From Steinernema hermaphroditum (taxonomy: Eukaryota; Nematoda; Chromadorea; Rhabditida; Steinernematidae), in contig CM059623.1 of the NCBI GenBank assembly GCA_030435675.1, positions 8,272,012 through 8,336,011 of the forward strand: a stretch of 64,000 bases of DNA, read 5' to 3'. Numbering within the stretch: position 1 is the stretch's first letter; every line of letters starts with the position of its first letter. The notes under the pieces were generated by a model that worked only from the letters and a program-made list of their open reading frames with translations, searched no databases and had not been told where the DNA came from. The position numbers and the translations under genes were made by a program. Shown one piece after another: positions 42,179 to 53,985 of the stretch.

Positions 42179-43459
42179 AGGGTGTCAAGAAAATACTGTG
42201 ACGCGGAAAAAAACTTGAATTTTTCCCACTTTTTTTGGTCTTACGGGGCTCCTGTTGTTTTATCCATGTTTGTCGTGCCATTCTGCATTATTACTGCTAT
42301 TCACGCTGTTATTCTCTGTTATTCACTTCAGAAAAAATGGTGTCAATTGAGGACCGTTCCGCCATTGTCGCCTATCACAAGCGGGGAATGCCGATTCCGG
42401 TGATCGCAAAAACACTGAAACTGCACCGGGAACAAGTCCATCGGGTGATCAACCGCTACCAGGAGACAGGAAAGGTCAAGGACCGTCACCGCAGTGGAAG
42501 ATCGCGAACTGCCAGGACTCCAGCGCTGAGAGAGAAGGTCAGGCACAAGATCCAGTGAGATCCGCAGAGAAGCATCAGAAAACTGGCCAAGGAGCACGAC
42601 ATCAGCCACGAATCGATGCGTCAGCTCGTCCGAGAGGATCTACGACTTGTTCCCTACAAGCTCGCAAAGGGGCAGCATCTTACAGACGCAAACAAGGCTT
42701 CAAGATTGGATAAATGCAAGACAATGAAGGGCCAGGTACGCGGCGACCGGTTGAACAGAATCCTGTTCACTGTCGAACCATACCGAAACTCACAGAATCA
42801 ACGGGAACTGCTTCCTCAAGGATCTCTCCGCACTGTGAAGGCAGAAAACACACATTTCCCGAAAAGTGTCATGGTCTGGGGAGGAATCTCTGGCTTGGGC
42901 AAGACCAAGCTCGTTTTTGTCCCAAAAGGAGTAAAAATCAATGCCGAAACGTACCGCGAGTTGATCTTGGAGGGCGCTGTCATCCCTTGGGCCGAAGCAA
43001 ACGCAGAGAACATCGACTGGCGGCTCCAGCAGGACTGGGCCCCTGCTCACGGCGCAAAGAAGACCCTTGACTGGTGCAGAGCCAACCTCCCGGGCTTCTG
43101 GGACAAAGAAGTTTGGCCATCAAATTCGCCCGATTTGAACCCCCTGGATTTCGCTGTCTGGAGTATCATGGAGCAGAAGGCCTGCGCTGTTAGGCACAAG
43201 TCCATCGACTCGCTGAAACGCGCTCTGGAGAAGGCATGGGACGAAATAACTCCGGAAATGATAGCGTCTATTCTGCACTCTTTCCGAAAGCGCTTGAACG
43301 CCTGCATAGCGGCAGGAGGAAGTCATTTTGAATGCGAGTGATGTGTGTGTTGTTCAGAATTTTCTGCTCTTTCGAATGATGTATTACGTGCGTTGATTCG
43401 TGTGTTCAATAAAAAGTTATAGTTGTTTTTCCGCGTCACAGTATTTTCTTGACACCCTG
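42179..43459 (+). mobile_element. Inner mariner, nested in the outer mariner
   Basis: TIRs CAGGGTGTCAAGAAAATACT and its complement are flanked by TA on both sides. It lies in inverse orientation to the outer element and is closely related to it. Confidence 0.9.
42337..43341 (+). pseudogene. Mariner transposase, inactivated
   Basis: It starts MVSIEDRSAIVAYHKRGMP. A TGA at about 42556 (after EKVRHKIQ) replaces an Arg-like codon. An in-frame deletion joins RILFT directly to VEPYRNSQ, removing the first catalytic Asp (the DEKIF box present in the outer copy). Asp 2 (LQQDWAPAHGAKK) and the third Asp (SPDLNPLDFAVW) remain. It is clearly dead, but its TIRs may be mobilised in trans by the outer copy. 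Confidence 0.9.
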
Positions 43460-43591
43460 TAATACCAGCGAATAACAGCAATTCTAGGATAAAAAGGCAT
43501 GGAGAATGCGAATAGTGCGACATAAGTGAGTGAGAAAGAATTAAAATTGGAAAAAAATTAAAAATCCAAATGCGTGACAGTATTTAGTTGA

Positions 43592-43990
43592 CACCCTGTA
43601 ATAACTTATAATTGACTTTTACCTGGCTTTTGTCGGGGAGCAAAGCGTACACGACGGGGAATACGAAATCATTTCGCCTGGACAAGATAATGTAGACTTG
43701 CTTGAAGGGTTCCGGTGTAATTGAAAATGTGCCGTCCACGTATACATGGGACATGTCAGCCGCCCAATCAAAATTTCTCTCGCGGCCGAAGATTAAAATA
43801 CGGCGGTCAGGATCGCTGTCTTCATCCATGCTATCGGTAAAATACAATTGTTGTTTATTTTCCTGTCGGCGAGTTGGGGGTCGGCGAGTTTTCTTGTCAG
43901 CGAGTTGGGGGTCGGCGAGTTGGGGGTCCGCGAGTTGTCCGTCGGCGAGTTGAGGGTCGGCGAGTTTTCTGTCGGCGAGTTGGTAGGTAC
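43592..43990 (-). mobile_element. Element E: half of a minisatellite-TIR MULE
   Basis: Minus-strand MULE fragment (43847-43605): DMSHVYVDGTFSITPEPFKQ (first Asp box) and FVFPVVYALLPDKSQ. Immediately outside is a tandem array (43862-43985) of about eight units of the GGCGAGTTGGGGGTC / GGCGAGTTGTCCGTC type, ending near GGTAGGTACC. The other half is missing where the mariner TIR begins at about 43592. Confidence 0.75.
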
Positions 43991-44010
43991 CGTACCAAAG
44001 ACATTCACAT

Positions 44011-44165
44011 CAGGGATGTGCGTAAGTAAAATTTTCGTTTTCGTAAGTCGTAAGTAAAATTTCGTTTTCGTAAGTCGTAAGTAAAATTTTGATTTCGCAA
44101 GTCGTAAGTACCAAAAAAACCGTAAATCGTAAGTATTCGCAAGTCGTAAGTCGTAAGTAAGGGTC
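44011..44165 (+). repeat. GTAAGTCGTAAG array with a hAT-like terminus
   Basis: It begins CAGGGATGTGC, a hAT-style end, followed by tandem CGTAAGTAAAATTTTCGTTTT and AAGTCGTAAGT units. It lies just outside the hAT C-terminal coding fragment at 44272-44480, so it is likely the left end of that element. I found no matching right end. Confidence 0.55.
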
Positions 44166-44271
44166 AACGTGTTTTCCGACACATCAAAAATTCCAACAGA
44201 TCAACAGTTATGCATTTAATAAGTCATGCACGCAAAGCCAACATACATATTAATCAAAACCCAAAAGTCGC

Positions 44272-44480
44272 ATGTTACTATGAAGAAACAAAAGTTTGGC
44301 AAGTGTTTCGTCGAGCAGATTAGTGCGGAGATCCGAGATGGTTAAGCCAGCAGCGGAGAAGAGTCTTTCTGATTCTGGTGACGTTGCGGGAGCACTGAAG
44401 TGGCAACATGCCAGGGAACGGAGCAGTGGGAACTTAATTTCGCTTGCTGGGGATGCCCAAAATTCATATGGATCAGATTG
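44272..44480 (-). pseudogene. hAT transposase C-terminal dimerisation domain fragment
   Basis: The minus strand reads DPYEFWASPASEIKFPLLRS, LACCHFSAPATSPESERLFS, AAGLTISDLRTNLLDETLAK, LLFLHSN, which is the hAT C-terminal dimerisation signature (W...YP.L..LA...L..PA.S..SER.FS.AG). Upstream coding parts (44530-44980) are too eroded to read with confidence. Confidence 0.8.
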
Positions 44481-44530
44481 CGGATTCGGTGGCGTTGAGA
44501 AGTACTCATCCAGTTCCTAAAAGACTTCAT

Positions 44531-45459
44531 AAAGGCGGTTACCAAAGCACAACTACCTGTTTCGCCTTTAGCTTCGCATCCGCAATCGTCGGACTCGGAC
44601 TTGATGTCAACTTCACTGGCTCCTGAGATAAGAAATGCGAAAATGGGTCGGTGATAGGAGAGTCTTCCACTCCAATTTGATCAGTTTCGACCTCGGTTTC
44701 ATTCTGGTCTGAACCCGCCTTCTTACACAGAGAAACGGCCAGAGATTCAACTTCTAGTAGAAGGGCATCCTAACACAGATTTGAAGAAATTGGGGATTAA
44801 GAATAAGTTACTTACATGTTTCATCTCGGGAACTTCGAAGAAGGCTGACTTGAATCGCAATGATGTGAATTTCACATCAATCGCGGCGCCAGTGTGTGAA
44901 CGAAGAAACTCGGCCTCATCCAACTGAGATGGTACAAGCACGAATTGACTGTGGAATCTAAGTGGAACAGCAGTTGTGGTGTTTGTTTACGACCATAATT
45001 GAAAAGTTTCAAAAGTTTCGATGTGAGTTTCAGCTCACCCACTCTGCGAGTCTCTTATTCTTCATTGGCTCAGCGATGCAAAGTGAAAATTGACATTGCG
45101 CTACGTTCTGTTATTCTACTTTAGCAACTGTATGTGCAATGCAAAGGACTATAGTCGAGAGTCGTGATTCACATTCGCCAACCTGCGATGGTTCCAGCAG
45201 TGGAGCCGACATGAGAAGGTGGCCAAGTAACCCATCATGGAAGCAGATTCACAGTGACCTTTATTTTCTTCCGGTAAATCATTTTAACGTTTGACAACGT
45301 ATCGCAAAGTGAAAGCGGACGGAACTGCAGTCACAATAAATAGACAGAGATTACAAGCAAACTATGTACACCTCGCAGGAATGATTCAGAGCGAATAGTG
45401 GGGAGGACATTGAGATTGTTGACGCTTAATGAGACCAGGAACTATGGAACGCACATTTG
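44531..45459. other. Intergenic with repeat remnants
   Basis: A minus-strand stretch at 44940-44747 may be a further hAT remnant. 45148-45215 (GAGTCGTGATTCACATTCGC, then CAACCTGCGATGGTTCCAGC) is a direct-repeat copy of 52847-52905. No other gene seen. Confidence 0.4.
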
Positions 45460-46987
45460 CTAAGGATAGCTCTTAAACGCATCGGGAACCGATAATAAGG
45501 ACACTGACTGCTGACTCTTCGTCGAGTACTTCAAGAAGATCGACTGGTGTTCCGACGTTGATGCACTCTTGAAGCCTTGCACCAGGCCGTCCATGATGGG
45601 GTTGATGTCTTCCTTGAGCACATTAGCCCGATCCAGGAGATCATCGACAGAGCTGTTCGGGTTTATCCACTGATTTGCAAGATGAAGTGCCGCCAAACCT
45701 ACTTCACTGGGTCTATACTTGAGGTACTCGTCGCTCATTAGCGACAACTCGAGGAAATATCTGGAACGAAAGGAATTCGCTGCAAATCTCATTTACTGTG
45801 ATTTACCTCATAAGACTGTCAACTTTTTGGCTTGCAGCAATTTTCTTGGCAAAGAACGTTCCAAACCAAAACCGACACGGGGCGCAAATATCGAACTTTA
45901 GCTGCTGGAGGATCAATTTCTCTGCCCGGAGAATCTGAAAGGGCGCCATTAGCAAGTCGTCGTGTACGTCAACTAACCTGCTTCTTGGTGTAACAGTCTG
46001 CTGTCGTGTAAACCAAATCTGCAAGCGAAGGCGGGTATATTTCCTCGATTTTCCTAAACAGGACATCTATGAAATGAACCTAAACGACCACTAACGTCGC
46101 GATGAACAAGGCTCCTGCGCCTATCAGCTGAAGCTTGTTCTTAGGACAGTCAAAGTTAGACAGCATTCTATCCACTATTGACACTGTGAGGAACAACGAA
46201 GCGACGTTGACGTTGTACTCCGTACATACATCCGAAAGCCAGTCCACAAGAATGGCGCGCATGCCGCTGCTGATTTCCGTTTGTCGGGACATGAAATCGT
46301 TCCGAGGGCACACGTTCTCCTCACGTTCCCTCAGGTAGTTGAAAATTTCGCCGAAATAACACGAATCCAGCTGTATCTCTGACTTCTTAGAAGTCTCTGG
46401 TTCAGGCGCCGTAACAAATGTTAGGATGTCCTCCTCGGCTTCCGAACCCGATATGTCACATTCGATTTGAGGAGAACCAATGGACATTTCCATGTCATCG
46501 CCGATGAAGACGACATCCACGCCACTGTCCTGAGTATTTCTCGGATTTTCTTCGTTGTTCTGAACAAGTCAATAATTAGGCGCCAGATATGGTTTAAAAT
46601 CCCAACCTTAGCACGTTCTTTCCGCTTCTTTTCGTCGCTGTTCGAAGAGTGAGTGATGTCGGCAAAAGGAACCCGTGGTGGAGTGACTCTCTTCCGTGCC
46701 GGTTCCTCGTCATCCCGGAAGACTTCGAATACAGGCCTCTGTGGTGCTTTCTTGTTCGCCTTAGTGTATGCTTTGAAAACGTTGTCGATCTTCGGTTGCT
46801 GCGAACTGTGTGGCCTCTGCAACGGAACAGCAAATTACATATCACATTAGAATTAAAAAGAACGTACCACTGCAAGTCCAGAAGACACTTTCGGTTTCAG
46901 CTGCCGAATGTTGACCGCTTTGTTCTCATCGTTGGTTCCGCCGGTTCCGACTCCATCGGCGATGTCGTGCGGTCTCTTAGTTGCCAT
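45460..46987 (-). CDS. cya-1: Cyclin A
   Basis: Six exons (46987-46868, 46816-46607, 46529-46096, 46053-45978, 45934-45807, 45760-45460) total 1269 nt, 422 residues. The cyclin box starts near residue 145: YFGEIFNYLREREENVCPR, MRAILVDWLSDVCTEY (the MRAILVDW hallmark), KLQLIGAGALFIATKIEEIY, and LILQQLKFDICAP at the end of the first fold. The YLRE and KIEEIYPP motifs favour A-type over B-type. It would activate CDK1/CDK2 in S and M phase. No clean RxxL destruction box is visible in the first exon. Introns are 42-77 bp. Confidence 0.9.
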
Positions 46988-47622
46988 AAGAGTCAGAAAC
47001 GCCGCAAGGTGCTCAGTCAGGCCTCCAGGTTAGTGGCGGTTGTGAACCGGATCGATCTGAAGCAAAGCGTTTGAATGATCGCGAATGAGACGGCGGCGCG
47101 CATTCGCGTAAATCATTTGGCGCGCAAACCGCCGCGCGACCGGTGGGACGGCGGAGAAGTTCTGACCGAGTCAGACAGGCGCTGGCGAGGTCAGCTCGCC
47201 CACTGGGTGGGCCGACGAGGGAAGAGGCGTCCTCTACGGCGGCTTTCGAGGACGGCGAGTGACCGCGAAGGAGGGTCGCTGACCGTCTTCGTGGAAAGCG
47301 AGAGAGCGCGGCGACGTGGAGGGCACAGAGAAGCGCGAAACGCGCCGATCGAGTCGGTGCAGTTGCCGCGGGAAAATAGACGAATACGATCGTCCTGGGA
47401 CCAAGTTCGAGAGGAATCTGCTTCGGTTCGGAGATGAGTCTTGGGGCGAAGAGTGGGGCCTCGAAATTCCAGAAGGGAAGAGGGGCATGGAAGAAAGGTG
47501 GATTCGAAGACAATGCGGAAGCTGAAGAGGGCTAGGTGGCAGGGGAACGGAAGTTGCCCCTGGCAACGGATCGACGGACCGCGGCAGATACGGAGAGGTC
47601 GTCTGACTCTCCTCTCCTCGGT
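46988..47622. promoter_or_regulatory. Shared divergent promoter region, cyclin A / WDR60
   Basis: 635 bp between the two start codons, GC-rich. No RNA gene, repeat or convincing small gene seen. A bidirectional promoter is inferred from the arrangement only. Confidence 0.4.
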
Positions 47623-50431
47623 ATGTCCAATCGCCACCGAAGCCGCTCGAAGGAGGGTTCGCGGGAGCGGAGGAGCTCCACTAGGGAGAAGAGGTGAAGC
47701 GGGTGCTTCTGACCGAGTGCATTTTGCGTTTAGTCGGGAGAAATCGAGCAAGGCGTCGTCCTCGTCTTCGACCAAGGAGGCCTCCCGCTCGAAGCACCGC
47801 AGCGAGGAAAAGAGCTCCAGGCCGTCGTCTTCGAGGCACCGCGAAAAGGTACGTGGGCGAGGACGGGGCTCATGCGGGAGGATTCCAGGCGCGCGAGGAG
47901 TCGAGGGAGCCCTCTAAGTCGCGCTCGCACCGAACAGAGCGTCTTCCCCCGCGGCCTTCTGCGGAGCGAAGAAGCTCTTCGAAGAAGAAGTCGCCACCAC
48001 CGCCGCCCGACGATGAATATCAATATGAGGTCAGATCTCGAGGGAGATAAACGGATTTTTTTTGCAAATGCGGGAGCGAAGAGTGACCGAGTCACCTTTA
48101 GGATGACTTCGAAGACTACGAGAGTGACTTCGAGGAAGACGAAGACGAGGCGGACTCCGCCCTTGTCGCCTCGACGCCCTCGAGGGGGGAACCTCCGAAG
48201 GCAGGCGAACGCGCCCCCGTCGACGTGGAACAGTCCCCGATGCTCCAGCGCCTGCTGAATCGTAAAAGCGCGACTACGGCGCCACTGTTGGAGGTGCCTT
48301 CGCCTCGGGTCTCCTCCGCCAAACGGAAGATCGTCTTCGATAACGCGAAGCAGGTGGATTTCGCTGCGGCCTCTGCAGTGGCGCAGCGGTACGCGAAGCT
48401 GAAAGATCTTATAGGTACTGTTGTCCACAGCTCCCTTTGAGGAAGACTCATTCTAAGGGCTCGAAAAGGTGTCCTTTCGCGTGGACGACCTCCCTGCGAT
48501 GCGAGACTACGACTTCTATATGTCGATGTTCGGCATCGGGAACCGGATGCAGAACTTCTGCCAAACGGGCGACGACCACTACTCCTCGGAGGTGCAGACG
48601 GAGACGACGGAGACGTTCGTCGCCTGGACGCAGCACCCTGCGGCAGACGAACGCGCATCTGGTCGTGAGGGCTTTGCGAAGATCGAGGCCGAGGGCGACC
48701 CCGATGACATCGATATCGAGATCTTCAAGAACTCGCACATGCAAAACCCGAAGCTGAAGAAGTTCCTCGAGCTGGCAGCCGATGTGAGTGGCGTTGTCCT
48801 CTCCGCCTCAGCCTTCTGCTTCAGCTCATAATCGAGGCGCTTTCGACTGAGACGGAAAAGGCGGCGCCCGTATACGCGAAGCACAAAGCGGAGTTCGCCT
48901 TCAGCGCCGGATTCAACATTCTCTCGCTACCTAACATCGCCAGAGGTGAGAGGGGTCATTCGACAGGGACCATTCACCTTCAATTGCTTCAGAAGCCGAA
49001 GCGACGTACGTCCTCAAGAACCCGGCGAAGCCGAACGCCCTTCTTGCCACCTTTTTCGTGTCCCGGGCAAAAGCCGTCGAGAGTACAGTATTCGGGCGCA
49101 GTCTGCTCGTGGAGTTCAATCTCAAAGACTCTGAAGCCCCTGACAAGTAAGGAAGCTGGGTCTCGGGGTTGCCAGGTGACTTTTCAGTATTCTGCTGTGC
49201 GAGAATAAAGTGAAGTGCTGCTGCTACTCTCCCGACGGAAAGTCGGCGATCTTTGCCGGGCTGGTAAGGCCTATCTTCCCTCTACCACGGTTTCCGTGTT
49301 CAGAACGACGGCACGATCGTCGCGTGGGACCTGAAGGAGCCCGCTGTAGCGCAATCAACATCCGTCGTCGAGTGGATCGACCAGAAAGAGCCGATTCCGC
49401 TCAGACGGCCCTCCTACGATTCGGCCTTCCAGAAAGAAACGGGCGGAAGCCCCGTGGTGCAGATCGCGACCATCGGAGACGCCAACCGAGGGTACTCCGG
49501 TCCTCTGTGAGCAGTTCTAACCGCCTCTTCCGCAGATCGTACCAGGTGATCCATCTGGGAGAAACCGGCGACATCACCGTGTGGACAGTCCTTGAGGAAT
49601 TTGCCGACGACTTCGACGTCGATCTGGGACTACGCCCCGAGGCGCGCTTCAAACTCTCCAGGAGCACGCTCATCCCGGCGGACAACCTCGTGGCCTCGTG
49701 AGTCGGTGTCCTCCACGGCCTTTCAGAAGACGTTCAGACTCTCCCCGACTCTCTCCAACCTTATCGCCAACGAAATGATCGTCTACTGCAAGGCGCAGTT
49801 CCTCGTTGGGACGGACCTCGGCTTCCTTGTATCGAAGAACCGCGCACGCTCCGCCGCCGTCGGCCCCCGCCGCGTTCTTCTGAACGACGCCGACTCCTCC
49901 GATCCGTCACAGATCACTTCGATGCGCATCTCCCCCTTCTACAATGATCTCCTTCTCGTAAGCCTCTCTGAATCCCCTCGGAACGCTTCCCTCCTTCAGA
50001 TCGGCCTCTCTTCGGGCTCTCTCCTCATATACAAGATCTCCTCGGCCTGCGTCCTCACCTCCCTCTCCCCGGCTGCGAGCTCCCGCCAAGCAGTAACCGC
50101 CGTCGAGTGGTCTCCCGTGTAAGCATCGCCATCACCCTTTCCGTCCACCGCCTCTTTCAGCACTCCCTCCGTCTTCTACAGTATCCACGACGGCGATCGC
50201 CTTCTCGTGTGGGACCTTCAGTCCACACGAAACGCGCTCCACATCTGCGCCATGAAGGAGAAGCTTCAGGCAAAGATCGTCCGGACAGACGCGTGGGCCG
50301 AAGGGCGCCTCGGTTACCTGGCGATGGCACTCTCCAGCGGACACACTCACGTCCACTGCCTCGAACCGATGAGTCGAGAGGACGCAAAGACCTTCGATCT
50401 GGTCGATTTTCTCAAAAACGAAGAGAAATAA
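47623..50431 (+). CDS. Dynein-2 intermediate chain 1 (WDR60/DYNC2I1)
   Basis: The N-terminal exons (from ATG 47623) are Arg/Ser/Lys-rich and disordered (SNRHRSRSKEGSRERRSS). Next comes an acidic stretch (DFEEDEDEADSALV). The diagnostic WDR60 segment follows near 48480-48650: RDYDFYMSMFGIGNRMQNFC and EVQTETTETFVAWTQHP. After it are WD repeats (NDGTIVAWDLKEP, GDITVWTVLEE, DGDRLLVWDLQS). At least twelve short introns are needed. The protein is a subunit of the retrograde intraflagellar-transport motor in cilia. The stop codon overlaps an AATAAA polyadenylation signal (50427-50433). Confidence 0.85.
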
Positions 50432-50671
50432 ATGCTTTGGACTTGACTGCTGCCTTGGCGTGATGGCGAGAAGCTAGTGCCTTCTCAAGAAAAAGCCTAA
50501 ATATTTTTGCGCATTTTAAGTCATTGAAAATGTCGAATGATTTAATATACGGTTTATGAACAGAAAATCCGTGGCACATATTCGTGGATCTAGTTTTGAA
50601 GGATTTTTTCGAAGTATTCAATCTGGTATATAGCATTGGATGTCTTCAGCAGGCAACTCCTTTGTTTGTGA

Positions 50672-52801
50672 TCACATCTTGTGTAGCGCGATTAAAATGC
50701 ACACACTGGCGGCTGAAAGGCTCGTCTTGTAAATGCTCGTTCCTTGAGGGTTCGTACTTACCGAATGCTGAGAATGTTCCTCCTATGCTAACAAGGAGGA
50801 TGCCAAAGATGTTCACATTATCCACCAGTTCCTCAGACACTAACATTCGCATATTTGTCTGACTCATTTCTCCATTGATTGATCTGCCCAACGCGATGCG
50901 CTCATCGACAGAGTACTTGCGCCTGTAGGAAGGCTCGTTAACAACCTCAGAGCAATTACACATCGTAAAGCACGACTTGAACCTCACTGTTCCCTGAAAA
51001 ATCTCATTTCCGCGACACGACTTAAAAGAGTTCACTTACATCCTCCAATTCAACAAAACACCCCGGACCAGCATTCAGAATTCTTTTCAGTTCATTGTGT
51101 AGTTTTTCGACTTTCGTTGTATTGTATCCATGTATAAGATTTGCAATATTCAAACACTTATTGCTGAACGATTCGTAGGATTGCTCTGAAGCAAAAGGAG
51201 CTCACCTGTCGAGGTTTGCGCCGTCCGATCGAGCAAAGTCGTTGATAATCCAATCGTATATAGGATCACCGTGATCGTTTCGCTCTACCTCGGCGGCGAT
51301 CTTCGGGTGGAAGAAGAGCACTAGGTAGACTCTCTCTTCGCCATCTGAGCGTCCGATCTCATGGGTTACATTCAAAGGATTCTTGTTCTGAATATGGATA
51401 AAAATTAAAACGCTAAATGAACAAACATAAAATGCTGACCCGTTTAAGAATTTTGTTCGCCGCCTCGTGGAAGGTGAGGCACTGTTCCTTCGATGTCGTC
51501 TCACTCTTGAGTCCAAAGTAGGGAAAGTCGACGTCGGGGAAACATTCCACCTCGATGTCCTCGCAGGCATAGAAGCAGGGCCGGAAGAGCTTCGGGTGAG
51601 GTTCGCCATAGAGCTGGTCCCTCGCGAGGTTCGTGGTAAACTCTTTGTTGTGGAACTGAGGTGAATGAGTGGAGCCGCTCACGTACATCCAGGGCCCGGC
51701 AACTCGGGTCCTCCTCCCCTCCTGGAAACAGCGTTTCCGCGAGCTTTTCGGCCCATCAACAGCGAATTGGTAGTTCCAGCGGAAACTGTAGAGAGGATTG
51801 CTTTGAGGGACGGGCGACGAACCGATCGCCTCTGTAACATCGAGGATGTCGGAGAGATCTAAAGATTTCGTTATAAGTTCTTCTTCTTCTTTTCTCGAGA
51901 ATCGAACCTCGGATGTTGAAGGTTGGAGGAGGCGTCGTCGAATACGCGACTATGCGATCATCGTTCAGCCAGTGCTCTGAGCGTGCAGGATGAATCTTTC
52001 CGTCGAGAGTGTACGGGAAGAGTTTCTTCCCGAGACACATTCTGGACTCGTTTCGCGGAGTATCTACGCAGTCCAAGAAGCACGGCTCAGGTTTCAACTT
52101 GGTTTGGTCAGCTGCGTCCTGAAAAGAAAACTCTTCACAAGTTGGATGAAGAAGCGCCTACCCGAACGTAACACCAAGGACCGTGAATGACTCTGTTGAG
52201 ATTGCGACAGAAGTTTTCGTGCTGGTGTACGTGCTGGTTCCGAAAGCTGTCCAGGAGCGAAGGGGAAAAAGCGGTATCGAAAAGTGTTAGGTCGTCGAAT
52301 TGAAATGGCGCGTCACTCCAGCTGATGCATTCTCCTCCACTGAAAAAGGCATTCAGGACATCTTTCGAGCAAGGAGACATACAAGGCAGAGACTGACTGC
52401 TTGCCCCGGTACCAAAGCATGCGGTCCCCCGGTCTGCGACACGGGATTCTGTCGTCAGCGATGGGACCACTGCAGCTTCTAACGAAGAACTGCTCGGTCG
52501 TGGATCCCTTCTGGACGCAGAATCTCTCCGCGTTAGCCTTCCCGCTGATGTTTCGACACGTACCCTCGCCATCCAGAGAGTAGGCGAAGTTCACACTCCT
52601 GAAGAAACAGTGACATTCCTCGTGGACCAACACCTACGAAAGCTCCGTGCTATTTAGGCACTTCCAGGCACTCGAGTTCCGGTCCATCTCAACGTCCTCG
52701 CAGTCGTCGCACTCCCACGGATGCTGCCGATATTTCCATTGAGCCCCCGAAAAGGAAACGAGGAGAAACGTCGTAAAGACGACCGTTCTTAAGAGAGACA
52801 T
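50672..52801 (-). CDS. Kringle-like, Cys-rich single-pass membrane glycoprotein
   Basis: The start at 52801 gives a signal peptide (SLLRTVVFTTFLLVSFSGA), then a Cys-rich stretch (HPWECDDCEDVEMDRNSS). At 52450-52185 is a kringle-like module (ACFGTG..., SGGECISWSD, ENFCRNLNRVIHGPWCYV), although a middle Cys pair is atypical. Further Cys-containing extracellular segments follow (RDQLYGEPHPKLFRPCFYAC, VECFPDVDFPYFGL). The last two exons (50998-50762 and 50712-50672) join into a membrane helix (NIFGILLVSIGGTFSAF + AASVCILIAL) with tail HKM. Some middle splice joins are uncertain. A receptor or adhesion role is only a guess. Confidence 0.6.
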
Positions 52802-52846
52802 TTTGACATATGAGAAGCATATGTGGAGGGCTCAAGACTAGACGTC

Positions 52847-52905
52847 TAGAGTCGTGATTCACATCCGCCAACCTGCGATGGTTCCAGCAGAGGAATCGAC
52901 ATGGA
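52847..52905 (+). repeat. Dispersed repeat, second copy of 45148-45215
   Basis: GAGTCGTGATTCACATCCGC then CAACCTGCGATGGTTCCAGC, followed by AGAGGAATCGACATGG. The first copy differs at a few bases. It ends next to a mariner TIR in this location. Confidence 0.6.
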
Positions 52906-52913
52906 AAGGTATA

Positions 52914-53985
52914 CAGGGTGATCGGAAAGTTCTGCAACATTTTTTGCAGTGCTAATTTTCGTAATTTTTCGGAGTTTTTGCGCGTGTTGCTTGTTATATT
53001 CGTGTTGCGCGACTCTTTTTACACTATATTCGCTGTTAATTATGCTATATTTGCTGTTATTCAGAGTGAAAATGGTCTCCGAAAGTGTGCGTTCCGCGAT
53101 CGTTGAGCTCCATTGCGGCGGAAGCTCGAATCCCGAGATTTGCAAAACCCTCAAACTTCGCCGAGATGCCGTCAAACGCGTGGTGGACCGATTTTGGGAA
53201 ACTGGCGACGTCCGGGACCGTCCCCGAAGCGGAAGAAAAAGGACTGCAAGAACCCCACGAGTCCGAGAGGCCGTTCGGAAGATGATCAAGCGCAATCCCG
53301 ACCGATCCATCATGAAGCTGGCCAAGAAGTACAAAATCGGCTACACATCGATGCACAAGCTTGTCACCGAGGATCTCCATCTCAAGAGCTACAAAATAAG
53401 CCGCGGACACCTGCTAACCGATGCGAAAAAGGCCGAACGGCTTCAGAAGTGCAAGAAGCTGAGAGCTGAGAGCCGCGGGTCCGGATTCGCCAATGTGGTC
53501 TTCTCCGATGAGAAGATTTTTACCATCTAAGCGGTCCACAACTCCCAGAATCATTGTTATCTGCTGCAGAAAGGCTCCTCGCGTACGAAGCACGTTAAAA
53601 GCAATAAGAGATCTTGATGAAGCATCTGATTCCCTGGACCGAAAAACACTTATAGGACCACGGATGGGTATTTCAGCATGACTGGGCACCGGCCCACGGA
53701 TCCAAATCAACGATGAGCTTCTTGGAAGACCAAATCCCGTGGTTTTGGGACAAGTCAGTTTGGCCCTCAAACTCGCCGGATTTAAACCCGATGGACTACG
53801 CGATTTGGTTCATTCTGGAGGAAAAGGCCTGCCGAAGAAGACACGCCACCGTGGACGACCTGAAGCGCGATCTCCGGGCCGCTTGGGAAGAAATCAGCGT
53901 GGAAACACCCGCGACGATCGTTGAAAATTTCAAGAAGTGAGTGAAGGCCTTCTATCGACGCTAGAGGAGGCCATTTTGAATGAAA
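52914..53985 (+). mobile_element. Mariner with one recognisable TIR
   Basis: The left end TACAGGGTGATCGGAAAGTT resembles a mariner TIR. I found no matching right end near 54000. It contains the broken transposase 53072-53940. Confidence 0.7.
53072..53940 (+). pseudogene. Mariner transposase, interrupted
   Basis: It starts MVSESVRSAIVELHCGGSSN and keeps the helix-turn-helix region (RNPDRSIMKLAKKYKIGYTS) and catalytic Asp 1 (VVFSDEKIFTI). A TAA at 53528-53530 follows. The stretch to 53650 is shortened. The second half keeps Asp 2 (VFQHDWAPAHGSKS) and the third Asp (NSPDLNPMDYAIW). It is dead as it stands. Confidence 0.88.

Larger units (their letters stand above)
41022..43592 (-). mobile_element. 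DD37D mariner (maT-like), outer element
   Basis: The TIRs are CAGGGTGTCAATTAAATACTG at the left and its complement at the right (ending about 43592-43602), next to TA. It carries an intact transposase on the minus strand (41138-42154) and is itself interrupted at a TA by a related mariner (42179-43459). Confidence 0.85.

Noticed and set aside
47075..47600. Arg-rich frames between cyclin A and WDR60
   Set aside because: Both strands are open because of high GC content; no motif and no consistent splice sites.
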